From Angiostrongylus vasorum (Eukaryota > Nematoda > Chromadorea > Rhabditida > Metastrongylidae), in the NCBI GenBank assembly GCA_018806985.1, contig JADANN010000433.1:1488001-1552000 (forward strand): a stretch of DNA of 64,000 nt. Reading direction: 5' to 3'. Shown here piece after piece: positions 22,311-34,867 of this stretch. Under the pieces are notes generated by a model, which was given only the letters and a program-made list of their open reading frames with translations, ran no database searches and was not told the origin of the DNA. How positions within the stretch are numbered: position 1 is the stretch's first letter; each line of letters opens with the position of its first letter. A program made the position numbers and the translations under genes.

Positions 22311-22590
22311 GGGCGTGTGTAAGGGAGTGGTTAGAGATACCTGCCCAGCAATAAACACAGGATCTTTGGTTCGATCTCGTGCCCCGAGACCACGCAAGCC
22401 TACCGTCCACCCATATCTGCAAATCGGAGCCATATTTCTCTGGTACATAAAATACCGCTTAAATCAGTGGGCCAAAACAAGTTGTTTTATAGGAAAATAT
22501 GCATTTAACCATTTCTACGATGTTTTGAAACCCTATGCATAACGCATGCTCAAAGGATTGATCAAAGCCGACCGCTTTACTCCATGCCGT
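22311..22590 (+). repeat. SINE family 1, diverged
   Basis: Head GGGCGTGTGTAAGGGAGTGG, box B-like TTGGTTCGATCTCGTG, and an end of AGGATTGATCAAAGCCGAC then CTTTACTCC. Confidence 0.62.
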
Positions 22591-22805
22591 TTATCTTTAG
22601 CTTCAAAAAAAAATTGAAATTAAAATAATACATCTTCCATGAATTGCATATAAACCTTCCAGTTGCCATCACATTTTTTAAATACTCATATTACTATGTT
22701 TCAGTAATCGTTTAGTCGCAGAAGTCTTCGGTTATGACTCTCGCTGAGTCCTCATCGATCCCCCCTTACCCCCACTCAAAAACATGCCATGACACTCTAA
22801 TTTCC

Positions 22806-22993
22806 ATCGGCTTTCGACGGCTTACCTATGTATCAAGTTATGTTTCTGTCCTCGCAGACAATTCTAATACCAACTTTCCAACACTGGTTAAATGGGAACC
22901 TGATTAGCCTGAGACGCAGGATCGAAAAAATAAAACTTGCATACTACAGGACATGCTGCACTAGACTCGTTTACCACTATGCAGTGATCTTTT
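22806..22993 (-). repeat. SINE family 1, 3'-truncated old copy
   Basis: CTGTCCTCGCAGACAATTC (body) and CGTTTACCACTATGCAG (head) remain in the right order. The tail is lost. Confidence 0.45.
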
Positions 22994-25110
22994 ATTAAGG
23001 CAATTACGGAAGAATACATAAAGCTACACCATCTATGATATAAAAACAGCATAAGTGAGGCTTATGTCAACGTAGATGAAAGTCACGCGAAACGTTTGGT
23101 CTGAATGTACTTGGTCGTCCTTGGGTATCGAACTACATGGAAACCTCTACGAAAACTACCGATTTTCGATAAAACCACATTGGAACTCTACGAAGCATTG
23201 GATTCTTCTGAACGTGAACCAACGAAAACAACACATCACCCAGCAGACGTTGTGTTTTTCCATAGTATTTTCACCTTTGCAAAATCATTGCGCTCTGTTT
23301 TCACTGTCCGTTTTCAAATTTACCTCTATTATCAACACGATTCATATCCTTCCAGTATATCAATTTGAAGAAATGCCTTCCAAGAAATGTTAAACGACTG
23401 ATAAGAGCGAGAGGAATGCTCACTGCTCTGATACCACTAATCAGACGACGTTACGTCGCCATTTCGTTTTCTGCCATCAACGTTAAAGCGTTTGGCAGCG
23501 AAACTGTTCAAATTTGGCTCAAAGATGGGAAAGTTACTTATCAAGGAAAAAGATAACCTTGGATTTGATTAGTCAATTGTTTGATGTAGTGGTAAAATAG
23601 AAGATGGGCAAGAACTAATCAAGCTGTAGGAACAAGGAATACGATATGTGTAACATACTGTTTACTATTAAGCAATACATTAAAGAGATGATACACATGA
23701 TGATCTATTTTTCAACAACTCATCGGCTTACTTCATCGCATCCTCTACACTTTGCGTTCTGCACGGATTACTACGCCTACTACGTAAGGCACAAACCAAC
23801 TTTGTTATCATGGCGTCAACCTGACTACGCTCGACTACCATACCCTTCCAGTTTCGACAACTCACACATGACAAAGTGATTATGAACACTCTTAGAAAAC
23901 AACGTTGGTGAGAACGTGCCAATCTGCTTTTTTTTCTAAATAAAACACCTCTGTATCTTTATTAGGTCCGAGTCCCTCCGGTGTCATCTTCTTTTACCGA
24001 ATTACTGGTAAGCTGAAGGACTGTTTTAACTTTTGAATTCTAGCTCAAATAAACAGAGATGTAGACGAAACAACTTAGTAGTGTAATGGATTCTAATCTA
24101 TTTTACGATTTACTGTAGCTTCATCACCTTACAGATGCAACCTATGAACTATTAATAAACGCACTCTACGAGCTACCCTAACTTCATCATGAAAGGCATA
24201 TTCACCAATTCTTGTCTTAGAGTTTCATATTTTCTAACGAACACTGAGAGTAATTACAACGAAAGACAACAGTTTGAAGCATAAACATCAGTAAAGCAGC
24301 ATTAAAGTGTTGAATGAAGAACAACACAAAGTCTAAAGGGATCGGACGCAACGATTAAGTAAACTCAGGCCAGTGCGAGTTAAACATTAACTTAAGCATC
24401 CTGATCTCTTCTTTATTTCGTTTCCGATGTCCGATGATTTAAGATTAAAAGAGGATGCCAGAATCAGAACAGTTAGATATTGTTTTAGCTCTCAACACAT
24501 CTCCCAACCAGATGTACTGAACCACTACAAACAAAGTAGAACATGAAACAGTAATGGCGTCATTAAAGTACCGACTTTTCGATGGATGTGGTCAGCCTTT
24601 GTTGATAATTTTCCTAACAATAAACATCTTGACCACCGCTGGACATTTCCAAAGTGTTTGCTCACGTAGGGCAATCAATCAGCACAGATAATGATGTGTT
24701 CAGTTCAGATAAACAGTTAAGTCCACTAAATTCGAAACGTCCTAGCAATACGATCCTAAGTGTCGATGCATTATGTTATTCATTAGCCCACTCAAAACAT
24801 CTATAGAATCATCGGCAACATTTGCTATCGTGTGCTACAATCCTTCGCACTCTGAGCTAAGTAACCGGCCAGACCAAAAATCGACAAGAAACTGATTAAT
24901 TGCGTTACAGAGTGCTTTCATTGACGTTCATTGACTTTAAAAAAAAGCCCAAACCGCGTGATAAATGCAGCACGAACACTCATAGTTTAGTGTCACTGGG
25001 TAGGGGTTCGGTTGATTACTGAGGTTTTCCCAACCACAGAGTTAGCTACTCTAATACCGGCTGCTATGGGATAAATTGTCGACATGAAAAGAAATGATTA
25101 TCAGTCGACC
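22994..25110. other. intergenic, no supported feature
   Basis: Several open frames of 60-105 codons overlap each other at 23.1-23.9 kb, with no family features or convincing splice structure. Confidence 0.4.
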
Positions 25111-25114
25111 AACA

Positions 25115-25335
25115 ACCATCCTGTATAAAAGCAGCAGTGCCGAGTGAGGTCACTTCATTGGAGCAATGCCACATTCGAAAAGATTCGACTCGGCACGACT
25201 ACGAAGATCCACAACGGGAGGACGAACAACTATGAACCGTTGGATCGGATCGACCGGCTCAGAAGAAGAAGATGTCGAAACGTTGGCCGAATAAAGGTTG
25301 TACGGCAACCTGGAGGAAGCTGAACAATCTAAGCA
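25115..25335 (+). repeat. dispersed repeat P, copy 1 (hammerhead-like motif)
   Basis: It aligns with the copies at 29205, 59400 and 63240 (minus). It starts near CCTGTATAAAAGCAGCAG, which is TATA-like, and continues with CACGACTACGAAGATCCA and GAACAACTATGAACCG. It holds the shared motif at 25256-25288: GGCTC, an acidic-codon stretch, then GTCGAAACGTTGGCC, followed by GAATAAA. Read as protein this would be a short acidic tail (SEEEDVETLAE, stop). Read as RNA it resembles a hammerhead core, though U4 is changed here. Element class unknown; a Penelope-like or retrozyme origin is an inference. Confidence 0.6.
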
Positions 25336-26762
25336 AATATACAGAATCAGAATCCATCCAAAGAACAAGAGAAAGCGGAATAAAGCTGAAAAATGCAGCA
25401 AACGCATCTAATATGAACTAAAAAAGCATTTCGACATACTCAGAAGCCTCCCACTATTCTCAATGGTCTGCCAACTCACCGCAGTTGCGAGATCCTTCTG
25501 CATGTGAAACTGCGATACACAACGGAAGCTCATCCAAAACAGTAACCTCAGTCTGTGAATAGGTTAGATATCTCAATCCGGGAACCCAACCAAGAGTAAA
25601 GCTGTACCACTCAAAAACCCGAGGAATTATAAGTGGTTAATTTATCACAAAAACAAAGAAAGTACTGAAAACTATCGGCTACTCAGTTAGGCGATTCACA
25701 CCTGGAAAGTTTACTGTCTTGACGACTAGTGGAGCCCTTTTACTCTCTGTTCAAGGCAATCAATGATTAAGGGAACATAAAACATTCTAATCCTCTTAAT
25801 TCGACGCCCTTGACAACCAAGAGACTTTACTAAAAACGTTCGTAACAAACATAGTCACAATAACGAATTAAAAAAGAACTGATAAAAAAGGGTATTCTTA
25901 AGAAAACAACTAGCCTATTCATTTTCCACTAGAGGTCGAGAAAAGGTGTACCGGCACCGAAGTCCAAACATTTGCACAATGACAACGATCAAACCCCTGA
26001 CCCACCAGGTTACGTGTTCTGTTGAAGGTCAACATTCTTGACTGTGCAGTGACCAGTTCTTATAAGCTCTAAATGGAGTTCAGAGCAGCGTTGTTGTGTT
26101 CGTAAGTTACTCACCTATATCACTTTGCTTATACTTTAAGTTGCTCATAGTTCATTAACTCACATTACTGCTACTCTGCAATTTCAAGCAATGTTACACA
26201 ACTGCTAATAATCTCAACGAAGACTTTCTAAAAGTTTACAGAGTAAAAAAATCCAAAAATATCCCTAATCTTTGGTTCTGTCACTGACTTTCTCTACGGG
26301 AAACACTTCTGATCGTCTTAAAACGAACCTCTGCATTTCGTTTCAGTCAACCTATTGATTGATTTCTAACGATGCACATTGTATTTGGTTTCTCGTAGGA
26401 AAGAAAAAGAAAAAACGTAACAAAAGGACATATTAAGATGCTCCAGATACCATGTTGAATTCGGTTAGTGCATTTTTTTGCTTTATCGCCAAAAAAACTA
26501 CCTCATTTGGGCGATCTGCAGCTGTTCAGTGACGAGATCCGCGAAGCGTGTCATCTTCAATGGTTAGGACGGCATGCATCCAGAAAAAACTTATCGGATT
26601 GTCCTTCTGACGTGGTTCATCTAGCATGGAGAATTCCTTGATTTCCTTGAACTGAATTCATCGGTTCATACAATCAGAATTTAAGTGCGAATAAATGTGG
26701 ATTCAAACTGACGGCCTAAGTAAGCAAAGTCAAACCTTACGGACACCTATAGATAATGCAGA
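25336..26762. other. intergenic, nothing recognised
   Basis: This is AT-rich sequence with no coding or repeat pattern that I can support. Confidence 0.4.
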
Positions 26763-27024
26763 ACGCACGTAGTGCAGTGGTAAGACGTGCTATCCGATAG
26801 ACATAGTCGCTAGTTTGATCCAGCACCTTGGACTAGTGAAATTTGCCGTCCTTCCGGTATCGGTAAGTTGGTGCCAGACTTGTCTGCAGAGATAAGGGCA
26901 CTGATCTGATAATTTTTGGAGAACTACTCACGTCACTACTTAAATGAATCTCATTTCTACGATGATTGATGTGGTCGAAAGGATAGTGTTACCCTGATGG
27001 ATTAGGCAAAGCCGGACGTCCTTT
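26763..27024 (+). repeat. SINE family 1, diverged
   Basis: Head CGCACGTAGTGCAGTGGTAA, box B-like AGTTTGATCCAGCACC, body GTGCCAGACTTGTCTGC. The 3' part is poorly conserved. Confidence 0.58.
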
Positions 27025-28636
27025 ATAACTTATAAAGTTAGTAATCTGACATGTCGAACGCTCCTTGCGATCATCGAAGAGCATGTTGCGAAAAAAGTTG
27101 TAATGAGCTATACAGCGGTTGTTCTGAAATACAGGACCGTCTAAAGCTCTGCAGATTATTTTTTAATGAAAACTCTGATAAAGAAGTGTCCACCTCAAAA
27201 GAATACAATCCGCTAGAAAATTTCGGACGTTGACAGAATGGAATAAAAAGTATGGAATAAAACGATCGAACGACGATACTATAAAAAAAGTGGCATGCAT
27301 GGTATGTTACAGTTCACCGATGAATGGCAAAAACCTCTTAATTTTATGATGACACAGCCAAACAACGATGACGGCTTTGTTCCCGAAATACATCTGTGAC
27401 TAAGTCTACTTTTTCACCCCAAACTGTCACACAGGACCAATTGTAACCAATCAGAGGTCGTAGTGCGAATTGAACTTAATGCGTATCGCGCGAAATTGCC
27501 ACCCTAAAAAGCGATCGAACCTATTCCTTCGCAGCTTTCGCTACATATTACAGCTTAGTACACATTTTTTTAAGTAATCTCTATGTTCTTCTGTGCATTT
27601 TGATTCTGTTCTTTGAAATTTACCGTTTTGGTATCAGATGAAGTTAATACTCCATTCTTCTGTGATGAGGCAGGCTATCGGTGTTGTTCAACAAGATGTT
27701 CATCATCTGTTTTCTTGAAGCACATTACTGTTTTTTTCATCAAGAAAATATCTAGACGTACTATCGGTCATCATTAACTTTTTTTCTACTCGTAAGAAAT
27801 CCTTTATTGATGGGTCATAGGACTTCTATAAAAAAACAATGAACACTACAGCAATTGGCCCATTACACAACGCGAACGTTGAACACTCGATTTGATTGAC
27901 GGACTTTCGTTGCTTCAAGTAGTTTAAAGATTCGTACAACCTTTTTTTATGATAGAAAAAACCAGTTACTACTCATTTCTGGCCATCTATGCATTAACTG
28001 GAGCCGACGTTAATACTGAGAACTTCTACTAATAAGTTAACTATTCCAAAAAATAAGTGATGAACGCTTGCCCAAATATTAAATCAGACTCTCAAAAACT
28101 AAGATAGTGGAAGCAAAATTGTCCAACTGCATGATGCCTAGAAAAGTCTCCCCAATTCAAAGTATTTCTCAAAGAGAGGAAAGAGAGCGCAGAATAGGAT
28201 TTGTGTCTCTCCGATTCCTTAGAAGAACGGCTATGCACGTACAATGTGTGGGAGTGTGTGAGCTCCTTTTGCAAACGATTTAAGGTTGGCCTTAGAATGT
28301 CGACGAATGAACATAAAGCACTATAGCTAGTAAAATAGCAGTCGTTTGGATTCTTACCTCTCTATGGCATATTAAATAAAACATTTTCAAAAGGCAGAAA
28401 CATAAATGACGATGAAACAAATGTAGGAATTACGATTTTTTTCAGTCAAGCTCAAGTATGACAGAATGTTCTGGGTGGAAGAAGTATCAGTGAATCCAGT
28501 TGTGCGCATCGTTTATCCGGGGTTGTAAACTGAAAGTGGACATCGTTTGATCACACTTATCCACTTCAAAAAGCGATAGCTGTGCCTAACAAGCTCTATG
28601 AGTTTAAATCCTATTAGTGGTGAATAGGATAAAAAG
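27025..28636. other. intergenic, nothing recognised
   Basis: Only short open frames (60 codons or less) without family features. Confidence 0.4.
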
Positions 28637-28637
28637 A

Positions 28638-28918
28638 GGGGCGCGTGTGGGGCAGTGGTCGGAGGCGCCCTTCAACACACACGTGGAATCGATCCCGCGC
28701 CCATAGCCCACCAAGCCTTCCATCCCTCCGAGGTCGGAAAATTGGTACCATACTTGTTTGGGAGGACAGCACCACTGGCTCGATACATCGGTAGGCCACC
28801 GCGAGTTATTGCAAAGACCAGATATGCATCCAATCACCTCCAAACAACGCTTAATGAAGTCGAATGCATGGTGCATCGCTCAGAGATAGATCAACGTCGA
28901 GAACTTTTATTTTTTAGA
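28638..28918 (+). repeat. SINE family 1, full length, well preserved
   Basis: Head GGGGCGCGTGTGGGGCAGTG, box B-like GGAATCGATCCCGCGCCC, body CCAAGCCTTCCATCCCTCC, and end GATCAACGTCGAGAACTTTT. It makes a good reference for the family in this window. Confidence 0.82.
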
Positions 28919-29057
28919 ATAGAAAAGAACGTGAGGTGGGAAAATGATGAGGATATATGGCTACAAAAAATAAGCATGAATGAAGGAATGTTGAAGAAAT
29001 TGTAAGGGCAAAAGTAGTAAGGTAGAACGCTTTATATTTGCTAAGAATATCAAGAGA

Positions 29058-29200
29058 AGAAAGCGTTCGCCGTTGATAAATTTTTTTATGATTGCTTCAT
29101 CCATTCGACTTCATCAGGCACGTCATAGATGATTATTGCATATTTGGTTAATATAATAACTTCCGGTGGACTACCGATCTATCAAATCGGTATTTTTTTC
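29058..29200 (-). repeat. SINE family 1, 5'-truncated
   Basis: The plus strand shows GCGTTCGCCGTTGATAAA, then CATTCGACTTCATCAGGCAC and GGTGGACTACCGATCTATC. The head half is missing, and repeat P copy 2 follows immediately. Confidence 0.6.
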
Positions 29201-29204
29201 ACAC

Positions 29205-29350
29205 CGATCCTTAGTTAACATCGACATTAATGATCGAGCAGAGGAACGACTGTGGACCATAGACTCGGATCATCGACTCTGAGGAGGACGAAGGCTTCGA
29301 AACGTTAGCCGAATAAACATCTTTATCAACCTCGTGTTAGCTTAGTAATC
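29205..29350 (+). repeat. dispersed repeat P, copy 2
   Basis: GACTGTGGACCATAGACTC leads into the motif at 29275-29310 (GACTCTGAGGAGGACG, then GGCTTCGAAACGTTAGCC), followed by GAATAAA and GTGTTAGCTTAGTAATCC. The CTGAGGA and GAAACGTT elements are intact. The acidic reading frame found in other copies is shifted by one base here, which argues against the protein being what is conserved. Confidence 0.6.
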
Positions 29351-30182
29351 CAAAACGGTACCAAATCCGTTCTTACCTTCCCAGGCAATTATGGTAGTCA
29401 TTTGAAGACCATGGAGGTTTGAGGGCTTGCTGGACTTTGAGTGTAGGATTGAACTAACAACCCCATCTCTATTACAAAGCCCGCTAAACCTTTTTTAAAA
29501 AAAATGAAGAGCGAAAACAGCTTTAGATAGCAGAGTTTCGACGTTAAAATGACATCGTACCCATTCAGCGACTCCCGTCCGACGTCAAACATCGACGTAT
29601 TTTTTACGGATTGACTTGAACGAAAATATTGATCACGGCAAAAAAAATGAGTGCTCCACGGAGAAGTCGCTCTAATTTTCAATTGCTATTAAAATTATCA
29701 GTAGCTTTTGTTACTGGGTTGACCAAAATTGTAGTTGGCAATTTCGAGAGCCTCAATCAAGCACATGGCTGAATATCCCTTTAAACGACAACTTAGAAGA
29801 AAAAAAAGGAAGGAAAATAAAGGATGAATGCAATGTGAAGATTGTCAGAGCAATCGAGAAACAGGATAGAATGGAGCATGTGCATAAGGTAACTGAAGAC
29901 ACGCTGACAAGATCCATAACGATAGAAGGAGTGCGACCAAAACGAGTTTTATGAACAAATAGTTCAAACTTTATGTGACTTTATATATACCACTAGCAGT
30001 TTTTTTTTCGAAGAACGTGGATCGTTGGGCGTTTTCTTTTTCTAAGGATTCTTCTCAAGTTAACACCTCGAAGACCTTTGCAACCGTACTGATTGTCATC
30101 AACACTGCTCAATCCTTAGTGAACTCAAAGCTGGTCGTATGATTAAAGTAAAAGAAAGAACGGCTGAGAGAAGGACAAAACA
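29351..30182. other. intergenic, nothing recognised
   Basis: No supported feature. Confidence 0.4.
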
Positions 30183-30325
30183 AGGGCCTCGGTGGTGCGG
30201 TAGCTAACACGTGGGCGCCCGGAAAAGGGTAATCATGGGTTCGAATCTAACGTGGAGCCCGAATTTTTCAAATATCTCAGCATCATTGTGGTTGTATTTA
30301 TCATCATACCCTGCCGTTAAAACAC
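30183..30325 (+). repeat. family 2 repeat in simple tRNA-SINE form
   Basis: The head is visibly tRNA-like: GGGCCTCGGTGGTGCGGTAG (box A), CCCGGAAAAGGGTAATC (arm) and GGGTTCGAATC (box B at 30237-30247). It is followed by AAATATCTCAGCATCATTG and TACCCTGCCGTTAAAAC. This single-copy form suggests that the fold-back elements elsewhere are inverted dimers of a tRNA-derived SINE. Confidence 0.68.
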
Positions 30326-30597
30326 TGTGATTGTGTTCCACATAATACTCTCTCATGAAAAAAAGAAATTGGCAATAGATAAAAAATAGATTGCTAGCAT
30401 GATTTTTCATTCGTTAAAAGTACTCTGTCTTCTGTTGGTAATGAGAAACGAACGGATGGTCAGATCTTCCAGTCATCGCAAGTTCTGCCAAAAAAAAGTT
30501 CTTTCTCTACACTTAAGGTAGTCAACTTAAAGCGAAGATGGCCTTTTCAAACAGTCACTTGTTTTTGTTAAGCAGACACTAGAAAGGCACATAAAAA

Positions 30598-30919
30598 ATG
30601 GATGACCTTTCAAGCGAGTTCGTTTCCAGGAGATGCACGCTAAGATACGACGCTCATACATATCCTGACTATGAGGTAATAAATCATCGAGAAGACTCAC
30701 TGCTTAATGCCAAGGTTAGTAGAAAATAGGTTCTAAGGACAGTTTTTTTTACTACATGATCCCTGTTCACACCTGTTATTCGGATCCCTGCAGTTCTCGT
30801 ATTTCATTCGTTCTCCTCGTATTCATCGTTCACAAAGGTCTTCGAACATCTCGTGTGTTGCTGCGGCTGCTGCACTGCTACTTAATCTTCTTTATGAATG
30901 TTTTAGAATGCTGGTCTAG
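30598..30919 (+). CDS. weak candidate: two-exon small protein with one TM segment
   Basis: I do not recognise this protein. Exon 1 (30598-30714) starts at an ATG in AAAAAATGG context and ends AAG|GTTAGT. Exon 2 (30794-30919) follows an acceptor, TCCCTGCAG. The 79-bp intron joins two phase-0 frames to give 80 residues. The second half contains a hydrophobic run (CVAAAAALLLNLLYECF) after a basic stretch (IRSPRIHRSQR). The LLYE within a TM segment faintly recalls copper transporters of the Ctr family, but length and other motifs do not match. Codon and splice support is modest, and chance is a real alternative. Confidence 0.27.
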
Positions 30920-31097
30920 TCTACCCTTCCAGTAGTCTTAGAGATAGCCGAGCTAAGGTGTTTCCACGATGATTGGAGGAGTGCATTAGGAAGGGGATAT
31001 GAACTGTAACCTTGCTTCCTGATGGACTCCGTCTTTAACTACAACGCTACACCCACCGATGTGGAAAACTACTTACTTTGTTTTATGAAATAACACG

Positions 31098-31358
31098 TAT
31101 ACAGCACGCATATAGAGCAATGATTAGAGGTTTCCCGCGATAAATACTTGGTCCGTACCTCTACCCCGGTCCCAGGGCAAAGCTTATTCCCAGAGGTCAA
31201 AAAAATTGGTGCAGGACGACTTGTATGGGAGGCTAAACATTCCAATCTGATGCATTTGTAGTGTTTTGTAAATCGTTGCAGAGGCCAAATAAGTATTCAT
31301 TATAGCACATCACAAAAGAAATTGATAAAAGACGGAAGCTTTATCCTATCTTCTTCTT
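31098..31358 (+). repeat. SINE family 1, diverged
   Basis: Head CACGCATATAGAGCAATGAT, then TCCCAGAGGTCAAAAAAATTG, GACTTGTATGGGAGG, and tail CGGAAGCTTTATCC. An old copy. Confidence 0.5.
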
Positions 31359-32590
31359 AATATGACTACATTTTCTGCTTTTTTGCCATTCATCCAGGCA
31401 AACATTATGGTAGCATATGTTCAGCACTCACATTCGTATGAGAGATCTTTGTTGGTATAAACACTGAATCGAATGCTTCATTTTGGTCAATCACGGATTC
31501 CAATGAACTCCTAACAAAGCTTAAGATTTTAACTCTGCTTTTTTGTCGTATGCCTTCAGAGCACTTTCTTATATTATAAAAACGTCTGCTTCCTTTTTGC
31601 TTCCGCCGGACTACGGTTTCCTAACTAAATTTTCATCAGTCGTTTCATTACTCACTCGATTAGTGAATGAAACCTCAGAGTGATGCGCTTCTGCTGCTAA
31701 ACAACATAAACATCGCTGTGTTTCTTGACTCTCTCCATCATTTTTTGGTTCTGAGGTTCTTTTTACACCTTCCGGCCACCAAGGGTCTCAAGTTTTTCAG
31801 AGGAGCGCAACCATCACTAGAATTGGTTGCGTTATGAATACACTAAGGAGTAGCTTATGGGCCTTTTTCGGTATGAGTTAAAAGCAAATACTTCATGGTT
31901 AAGCTATGAAAGGAGCTCACGTTAAGCTTTTCGCACTTCCAGGGAACGGGCGTTAAGCTTAGTTGCGGCCAGTCACTCTTAACTGCCTTTCGAATGATTT
32001 CCGGTAATTAGGGAAGCAGAATTTCAAGGGATACGGTCAACTTAGCTTCCCATCTTTGAACAAACATTTTTGAACTCACAGAGGACTTTATTGAAATAAA
32101 GGCCAGTAGAATCTATAGAATTTTGAAAATACAATTTTCTTATTCTACCACAATTAAATTCTGACTTTCGGGAAATACAAATCTTTTTTTTCTTTTGCTT
32201 TCTCCCGTCAAAGGAGATGACTAAACGAATAATGAAATGGACCTGACTCCTCCAAAAGTTACGTTTTTGAGAGCCTGCAGACGTGATTTATGAGAGGTCT
32301 TGACTTATTCTTCCAAGGTCAAAATCATTTTTTACAAGGTGTTATTTTTTATTTTAAATTTGTTTGAAAATAAAATCTAAGGAGATTTGGGGACAAAATT
32401 TCAAACTTCATTAATCTTCGAGCAAGCTCTTCAGTCGCAAGCACAAACGAATATTATTGGGGGAGTGCTAATGGTCTTATCAAAGAAATTCCGTTTGCTC
32501 GATCGCTTTGTGCTACACAGAATAAGAATTTCGGAAAAAAAAGCTCAAAAAAAGATCTGGGGAGACCAGAGAGCAAGGGTTTTATCATAG
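31359..32590. other. intergenic, nothing recognised
   Basis: No coding region or repeat family could be supported. Confidence 0.4.
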
Positions 32591-32595
32591 TAAAA

Positions 32596-32806
32596 AAGGA
32601 TAAAGCCTTTAGCTTTGGTCAACCCCTGAAGGTTACGCAATGCATTTGACCTTATTAAGGTCGTCTGGGGTGATTGGATGCATCTCTCGCCCAAACAACG
32701 ATTTTCGGTGTCCTAGCGATGTTCAAGGCGGTATATTGTCCTCCCAGACAAGTCCGATAGCAATTTGTTCAACCCCGAGGGAGGTGAAGAACATGTACCA
32801 CGTAAA
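32596..32806 (-). repeat. SINE family 1, 5'-truncated
   Basis: The plus strand shows AAAGGATAAAGCCTTTAGC, then TGTCCTCCCAGACAAGTCC and CCCCGAGGGAGG. The tRNA-like head is missing, as expected of incomplete reverse transcription. Confidence 0.62.
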
Positions 32807-33414
32807 GAAAGAACTATAGGCTCCAGTGACTTCTACTTTAGTTGATGGAGTTAAGCTGAGGTATATCGATTCGAAAGTGGAAGACAGAATTACTGCACAC
32901 GTATGTATTGAATCCTATGCATAAGCTCACCGTTACGTGTTTCACTGTCGCGCTTGCGTTAACATGTATAGAAACTTTCAGTTTCTTTCCAAATGTGCTA
33001 AAAAAATAAAGTGAAAACAAATCTGAGATTAAAGTAACATTTTCAAAAAAAAATATGTATACTTTTGGAGCGCCGCTACGGCAAAGTCTGTTCTAGAAGT
33101 TTGTCGTCGAGTTCTCAAATCCTCACGTGCTCTTGTTGTTACTGCCAGTTATCAGAAAAACTGCTCCACGTGCATGTGTTAAATACAGGAGATTATTCAG
33201 TTATTTATTCAAAGATTCATAAACTTCTCAGGAAATATGAATACTGGTGTATTTTTTTGAAGGAAGTATAAAAAGGTCTTTTCACGAATGATCACTTGCA
33301 CAGGTTGGCAATGAGTGGTTCATAAAAAAACCAGCATCTCAGAAAGAATCAGCGTGGACATATTGAGATGCTTTGCAGCAAAAAAGGGTGGTATCGCAAG
33401 CATATCCACAGTAA

Positions 33415-33662
33415 AGCATAAAGCGTTCGCCGTTGGTAAATCCCTAAGGGGTGTGCAATGCATTGTACTTCATCAAACATCGTAGGAACGAATTATTGAA
33501 TGTGCGACCTTTCCACTAATTTGGAGTGGTCTAGTGGTGTGTCAAGGCAGAGTTTTTATCCTCCCAGAGAGAAATACCACCAATCTGCCGAGTCCGGAAG
33601 ATGGTAGGGTTAGGCGGCGTCGGGAATTGAACGAGAGACCGATCCGATGTGTAATGCAAGGG
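33415..33662 (-). repeat. SINE family 1, diverged
   Basis: GCATAAAGCGTTCGCCGTTG (tail end), TTTTATCCTCCCAGAG (body) and GATCCGATGTGTAATGC (head side). Confidence 0.58.
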
Positions 33663-33664
33663 GT

Positions 33665-34505
33665 CTATACACGTTAGGGCTTTCAAAAATCCTAAAATAA
33701 AAGCCATCAAACGCAGCTTGTTTCTCGCCTTTCGTTGAAGAAAATAAAACGCTCCAAAACTCAACGTTCGAAACAAAATAATAGAAATGTTTACGGGAAA
33801 GAATTCTAAGATTTATAAAAGAGAACATCTATGTAGATCTTTGTCACTGTGGTATAACAAGCTCTACAAGTACCTTTCAACTTCTCATTTACCCGTTCTT
33901 CGGTTAGAAAACAAATATTCAGTTAAATTTCATGAAGATCAGAAGAAAGTCCATGGAATATGTTTGAGCGATTCCCCTTTGTCCCAACCTAGCGTCAAAT
34001 TCTTCAAAAACATGAAGCTCTAGAAAGTGAATAAATTTAAAAGTCACGTTTACACATAACTGTAGGTATTATTCATAGATATCAACAGTACAAACTGAAG
34101 TGAAATAGAGCTCCTATCGTGACCCGCCGTAGATAAAACAACGAAATGATGACTAGAAGAGTGAAGCTGAGAGAGAAAATAAAGAATCTCCACTTTGCCC
34201 CACTCTACTAAGAGCTTTTGTAAAAGAAAAAGCTGTTACTCTACAAATGCGTTTTTTGTTTCGATGTAAACCTCATAGACAACACACAGCAATTCAAGTC
34301 TTCTCACGAAATCCTTTACCCACAACCTCAGCTTTGGATAATTCAACCCTTATATAAAAAAATAAATTAACAATACAAGGAAAACACTACACACTGGCGG
34401 TGACGAAATGTGATAGGAAGAAGGTCGAGATAATTGCACACTCTTCGGAACGCATGGATCTTCTAGGACACTATGAAGTCGATGTATGAAGAGATCCACA
34501 ATGTT
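33665..34505. other. intergenic, nothing recognised
   Basis: A 78-codon open frame at 33787-34023 shows no family features. Confidence 0.4.
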
Positions 34506-34766
34506 TACTTTTTTATTTACTGCCTTTTACTAGTTTTTCACGGCAGGGCATTATTTGTGAAACAACCACAATGATGCTGAGATATTTGCAATTGGGTGAT
34601 TGATGATGGCAATGATCGATAGAACTAGCTGAGAGACAGGCGAAACGAAGGACCTGTATGGTGTGGTGGTGAGCCCGTTATTCCCTGGAAAGAACAGTAG
34701 CGCGTTCGTTCCCCACAGCAGACACCTGCGGTCTGCAGTTTTGCAAATATCTCAGCATCATTGTGT
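34506..34766 (+). repeat. family 2 repeat with short inverted left arm
   Basis: It starts TTTTTTATTTACTGCC, then ATGATGCTGAGATATTTGC. It switches to the opposite-orientation module (GATCGATAGAACTAGCTGAG, GGCGAAACGAAGG) and ends AAATATCTCAGCATCATTG. This is the same collapsed fold-back layout as at 5283. Confidence 0.66.
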
Positions 34767-34867
34767 ATGAAGAGATCGTTTAGTAAAAAGGTCCATAAAG
34801 AGGTATACACGCTTGTTAGCGAATAAAACTCACTAAGATCAAAAAATGATGCGAAACCGATGTTGTT

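Noticed and set aside
30183..30325. Possible functional tRNA gene (box A and GGTTCGAATC box B)
   Set aside because: The arms do not form a full cloverleaf, and the sequence continues into the family 2 repeat body, so it is a tRNA-derived repeat.
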